Assembly (NCBI GenBank): GCA_017934545.1 | Contig: JAGBJI010000006.1 | Coordinates: forward strand, 1 to 64,000 | DNA length: 64,000 nucleotides | Source: Bacteroidales bacterium | GTDB lineage: Bacteria; Bacteroidota; Bacteroidia; Bacteroidales; P3 | Direction: 5' to 3' | Part shown: positions 61,619 through 64,000 of the stretch, in pieces | Position numbering within the stretch: the first letter of the stretch is position 1 | Layout of the letters: each line of letters begins with the position of its first letter | Notes under the pieces: model-generated | What the model was told of the DNA's origin: nothing | Databases searched by the model: none | The model's input: the letters and a program-made list of their open reading frames with translations, nothing else | Translations under genes and position numbers: made by a program

Positions 61619-62149
61619 TCAAAGCAATTCTTTAAGTTTATCCCATCTGGGGTCTGTTTCTTTGTTTTCGGTTTTGTTCACTGCATCGAGTTTTTCCAAC
61701 ATGCCTTTGTCACAATCTTCGGCGTGAAGGTGAACCGGTGCAATGGGTATAAGCGTTACCAATTCTTCGTATATATAGTGCGATAAGTCCATCTTGGTTT
61801 CGTTTTCGTCCAAAAGCCATTGGTCAACGTCAATTTCCAGGATACCGTCGGTTGAAGATTTTTTGTCAACGTCGTCAATTTTGACATACAGTGCCGTTTG
61901 CTTGTCAACGGGTATTGAAAGTGTATTCAGACAACGGCTGCACACAACTTTCAGTTCGCCTTTGAACACAAATCCCAACTCAATCAATTTGTCGTTTTTC
62001 ACCACTTTGATTGATATGTCCGCCGCAGCGTCAGATATATCGGGGTATTGAAAATTGTCAAACAAGGCTTTGTCTGCTTTCATCTCAAAAGCATTGCTTC
62101 CTTCAGACAATTTATTGACCTCTATTATATAATCGTTTGCGTCAAACAT
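61619..62149 (-). CDS. yceD: YceD/DUF177 family protein
   Basis: This 176-residue protein has the DUF177 core ELKVVCSRCLNTLSIPVDKQ with a Cys-x2-Cys pair, and the acidic IDVDQWLLDENETKMDLSHY. The C-terminus includes PIAPVHLHAEDCDKG and ends WDKLKELL. YceD is linked to 23S rRNA maturation or large-subunit assembly in other bacteria and precedes rpmF almost everywhere. It is first in this operon, with a good promoter at 62173-62202. Confidence 0.9.
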   Translation of the reverse strand: MFDANDYIIEVNKLSEGSNAFEMKADKALFDNFQYPDISDAAADISIKVVKNDKLIELGFVFKGELKVVCSRCLNTLSIPVDKQTALYVKIDDVDKKSSTDGILEIDVDQWLLDENETKMDLSHYIYEELVTLIPIAPVHLHAEDCDKGMLEKLDAVNKTENKETDPRWDKLKELL

Positions 62150-62172
62150 ACAGTCCCAAGAATTTGAAGTTG

Positions 62173-62202
62173 CAAAGATACATCTTTTTTTTAATATAGC
62201 AA
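62173..62202 (-). promoter_or_regulatory. promoter of the yceD-rpmF-plsX-fabH operon
   Basis: On the minus strand TATCTTTG (62173-62180) is preceded, after exactly 19 bp, by TTG (62200-62202). The yceD start is 24 bp downstream. Confidence 0.8.
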
Positions 62203-62356
62203 GAATAATGTGCGAAAAAAAGACAATCTCCGGCGGTTAACAATTGTTATGCAGGTATTTAACCGAAAGGGTAGGGCGTTAAACAAAACCTATTTTGATA
62301 AGTTGTCATAATTTATAATTGACTATAAAAAATAAAATTCACTGTATAAAAATTTC

Positions 62357-62459
62357 TTTTCAGAAAATGAAATAAAAAAACATATGTATTTTTTCAAAAA
62401 AACATATGAATTTTAATCAAAAAACATATGTTTTTCGTTTCAAAAACATATGTTTTTTT
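62357..62459. repeat. 22-bp lattice array, family A (CATATG core), copy A4
   Basis: CATATG cores start at 62381, 62403, 62425 and 62447. A left cap TTTTCAGAAAA lies at 62357-62367; no right cap is clear. The units closely match those of copy A3. It lies between divergent genes. Apart from this array and the promoters, 62203-62637 holds nothing recognised. Confidence 0.92.
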
Positions 62460-62637
62460 AATTTGGTTCCGCAAAACAGTACGTCAAAAGCGTTGTTGGC
62501 ATTGCAATGCGGGGAGTTTTTATCCGATAGGTTGTTGAACGTGCAATATCAAATAAATGTTTTACTGTAATATGAAGTTGATATTTTTTTGTATTTTTGC
62601 AAAACATAAAACGTATAATCAATATTTATTACATATA

Positions 62638-64000
62638 ATGAGAACTGAAAGAAAACAAACGGGCAAAGCACGTATCAAAACCTTGTTTTTGGTGGCAATA
62701 GCTGCGGCAGGTATCAACACGGCAGCGGCACAAAACACTGCAAACCAAGATAATAAATTGGATATAGAGCATTTGATGGACGGTACGTACAGATTGAAAA
62801 TCAATGTATACCAACCTGAATTCATTGACAACGATTCCTATTCGTACTACGACAACAAGTGGCAACAGCATATTGTTGACAAAAAAGGCAACGATAAGAT
62901 TGCAGAACCCAAAGAAGAGGAAACCATAGAGGGGGCAAGATTTTCAGAAATGTCAAACGGCAACAGGGCTTATATAAAGGATAACAATCTTTTCGTTAAA
63001 AAGGCAAACAACGAAAAACAGATAACCTTTGACGGCGACAGCCTTGACATAATTATCGGTCAGAGTGTACACAGAAACGAGTTTGGAATAGACAAGGGTT
63101 TGTTCTTTTCGCCTGACGGAAGATTTTTGGCGTATTACCGTATGGACCAATCCATGGTCGGCAGTTATCCGTTGGTAAACACTATGACAAGGGAGGCAAC
63201 GCACACTCCTATAAAGTATCCTATGGCAGGTATGCGTTCGCACGAAGTGGAAGTTTGGGTATACGATTTTGACCAAGACACTAAAGTTTGCCTTAAAACC
63301 CGCAAAGATAACAGCGTGGAGCAAAGGGAAAATTATCTGACCAATGTTTGTTTCTCTCCTGACGGGCAGACGGTATATATTCAGAAACTTAACCGTAAGC
63401 AAAACCATATGTGGTTGGAGGCGTACTCATCGCAGACGGGTATGTTGAAAAGAGTTTTGTTTGAAGAGGTAAGCAACAAGTATGTAGAACCCGAACATCC
63501 GATAGCATTCATACCTAATGATGAAGGAAAGTTTTTGTATTTCTCCGAAAAAGACGGTTGGCAACACCTATATATATACGATACTTTGGGAAGAGAGATA
63601 AAACAGTTGACCAAGGGCAATTGGATGGTTAACGATATAGCGGGTTTCAACGACAAGGGTACGGTTTGCTATATTTATGCAACCAAAGACTCACCGTTGG
63701 AAAGGAATTTTTATGCAGTGAATATTAAAGACGGAAACATAACACGTATAACCCTTGACCACGGAACGCATACCGTTGCTTTCAATCCTAAAGGTACGCG
63801 TTTTATAGACTCATATTCTTCAACCGATGTGGCATACCGCACGGTTATAAGGGACGGAAAAGGAAAAATAATTAAGGAGTTGGATAATGTAAAAGACCCG
63901 TTTGACGCTTTAAGCAACAAACCCGTTATCACCGTTGACTCGCTTATTGCTTCGGACGGTACGGTTCTTTACACCCGAATGATAAAACCCAAAGATTTTA
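62638..64000 (+). CDS. S9B dipeptidyl-peptidase IV-type peptidase, N-terminal part (cut by the window end)
   Basis: An open frame runs from ATG 62638 to the window edge (454 codons visible). Residues 1-31 are a signal peptide ending NTAAAQ. The rest is a DPP-IV type beta-propeller: GLFFSPDGRFLAYYRMDQSMV, THTPIKYPMAGMRSHEVEVWVYD and LYFSEKDGWQHLYIYD. The catalytic alpha/beta-hydrolase domain (Ser-Asp-His) would lie beyond the window. It cleaves X-Pro or X-Ala dipeptides from peptides in the periplasm. A -7 box TATTTTTG is at 62592-62599. Confidence 0.9.
   Translation, partial: MRTERKQTGKARIKTLFLVAIAAAGINTAAAQNTANQDNKLDIEHLMDGTYRLKINVYQPEFIDNDSYSYYDNKWQQHIVDKKGNDKIAEPKEEETIEGARFSEMSNGNRAYIKDNNLFVKKANNEKQITFDGDSLDIIIGQSVHRNEFGIDKGLFFSPDGRFLAYYRMDQSMVGSYPLVNTMTREATHTPIKYPMAGMRSHEVEVWVYDFDQDTKVCLKTRKDNSVEQRENYLTNVCFSPDGQTVYIQKLNRKQNHMWLEAYSSQTGMLKRVLFEEVSNKYVEPEHPIAFIPNDEGKFLYFSEKDGWQHLYIYDTLGREIKQLTKGNWMVNDIAGFNDKGTVCYIYATKDSPLERNFYAVNIKDGNITRITLDHGTHTVAFNPKGTRFIDSYSSTDVAYRTVIRDGKGKIIKELDNVKDPFDALSNKPVITVDSLIASDGTVLYTRMIKPKDF

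Noticed and set aside
2781-62459. Arrays as CRISPR
   Set aside because: Units are about 16 bp of A/T runs with short cores, intervals between them are similar and not unique spacers, there are no cas genes, and the period of 22 bp is too short.
2781-62459. Arrays as ordinary rho-independent terminators
   Set aside because: They also occur between divergent promoters and inside an operon, and the stems are almost pure A/T. Some may still reduce transcription.
1-64000. tRNA or rRNA genes
   Set aside because: No T-loop/acceptor patterns or rRNA-like blocks were noticed by eye in the intergenic regions; tRNAscan-SE would settle this.

Overview
The window comes from a Bacteroidota genome, most likely an anaerobic member of Bacteroidales. 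Four things point there: many promoters of the form TTTG-N19-TAnnTTTG, secreted proteins with type IX secretion (T9SS) sorting domains, a T9SS plug protein, and anaerobic metabolism genes (a four-subunit 2-oxoacid:ferredoxin oxidoreductase and the methylmalonyl-CoA mutase small subunit). No tRNA, rRNA, CRISPR array or insertion sequence was seen.

Layout. 0-9 kb: two secreted proteins, the vorDBAC operon, a DUF4160/DUF2442 pair and a secreted FISUMP/barrel pair. 9-19.5 kb: mutA, then GAF reductase-tsaB-trmB-TPR, the rpmH-rlmD-pgi operon (rpmH is only 47 codons), TPR-secG and a secreted SGNH hydrolase. 19.9-27 kb: a czcCBA-type metal efflux operon and a divergent MATE exporter. 27-34 kb: an accessory stretch with three toxin-antitoxin modules, two structured RNAs, a five-gene cassette of mostly membrane proteins that includes a membrane-anchored J-domain-like protein, and a leucine-rich-repeat surface protein. 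34-43.7 kb: a nitroreductase-like protein, aminopeptidase P, the T9SS plug protein, a TonB-dependent receptor, an M16 peptidase homologue without its zinc motif, and a T9SS cargo protein. 44-56 kb: three giant paralogous T9SS cargo proteins. 56-64 kb: a porin, fabG, the yceD-rpmF-plsX-fabH lipid/ribosome operon with a metallo-hydrolase, and the start of a DPP-IV type peptidase.

The most unusual feature runs through the whole window. Thirteen intergenic arrays, in three sequence families, are all built on the same 22-bp lattice. Each unit is an A-run, a 3-6 bp core and a T-run. Most arrays are bounded, one lattice step further out, by cap units with the reverse order (T-run, CAG/CTG or GCG/CGC, A-run). 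The core differs between families and the caps can be swapped. A- and T-runs fall about every 11 bp, so these segments are expected to be intrinsically curved. They lie between divergent, convergent and co-directional genes alike, which argues against a simple terminator role. I know of no named element with this grammar.

Second in interest is the 27-34 kb stretch. It has repeat-bounded toxin-antitoxin modules, a duplicated promoter with an orphan third copy, the unrecognised J-domain/membrane cassette, and an RNA of about 158 nt whose closing stem and terminator stem are mutually exclusive.
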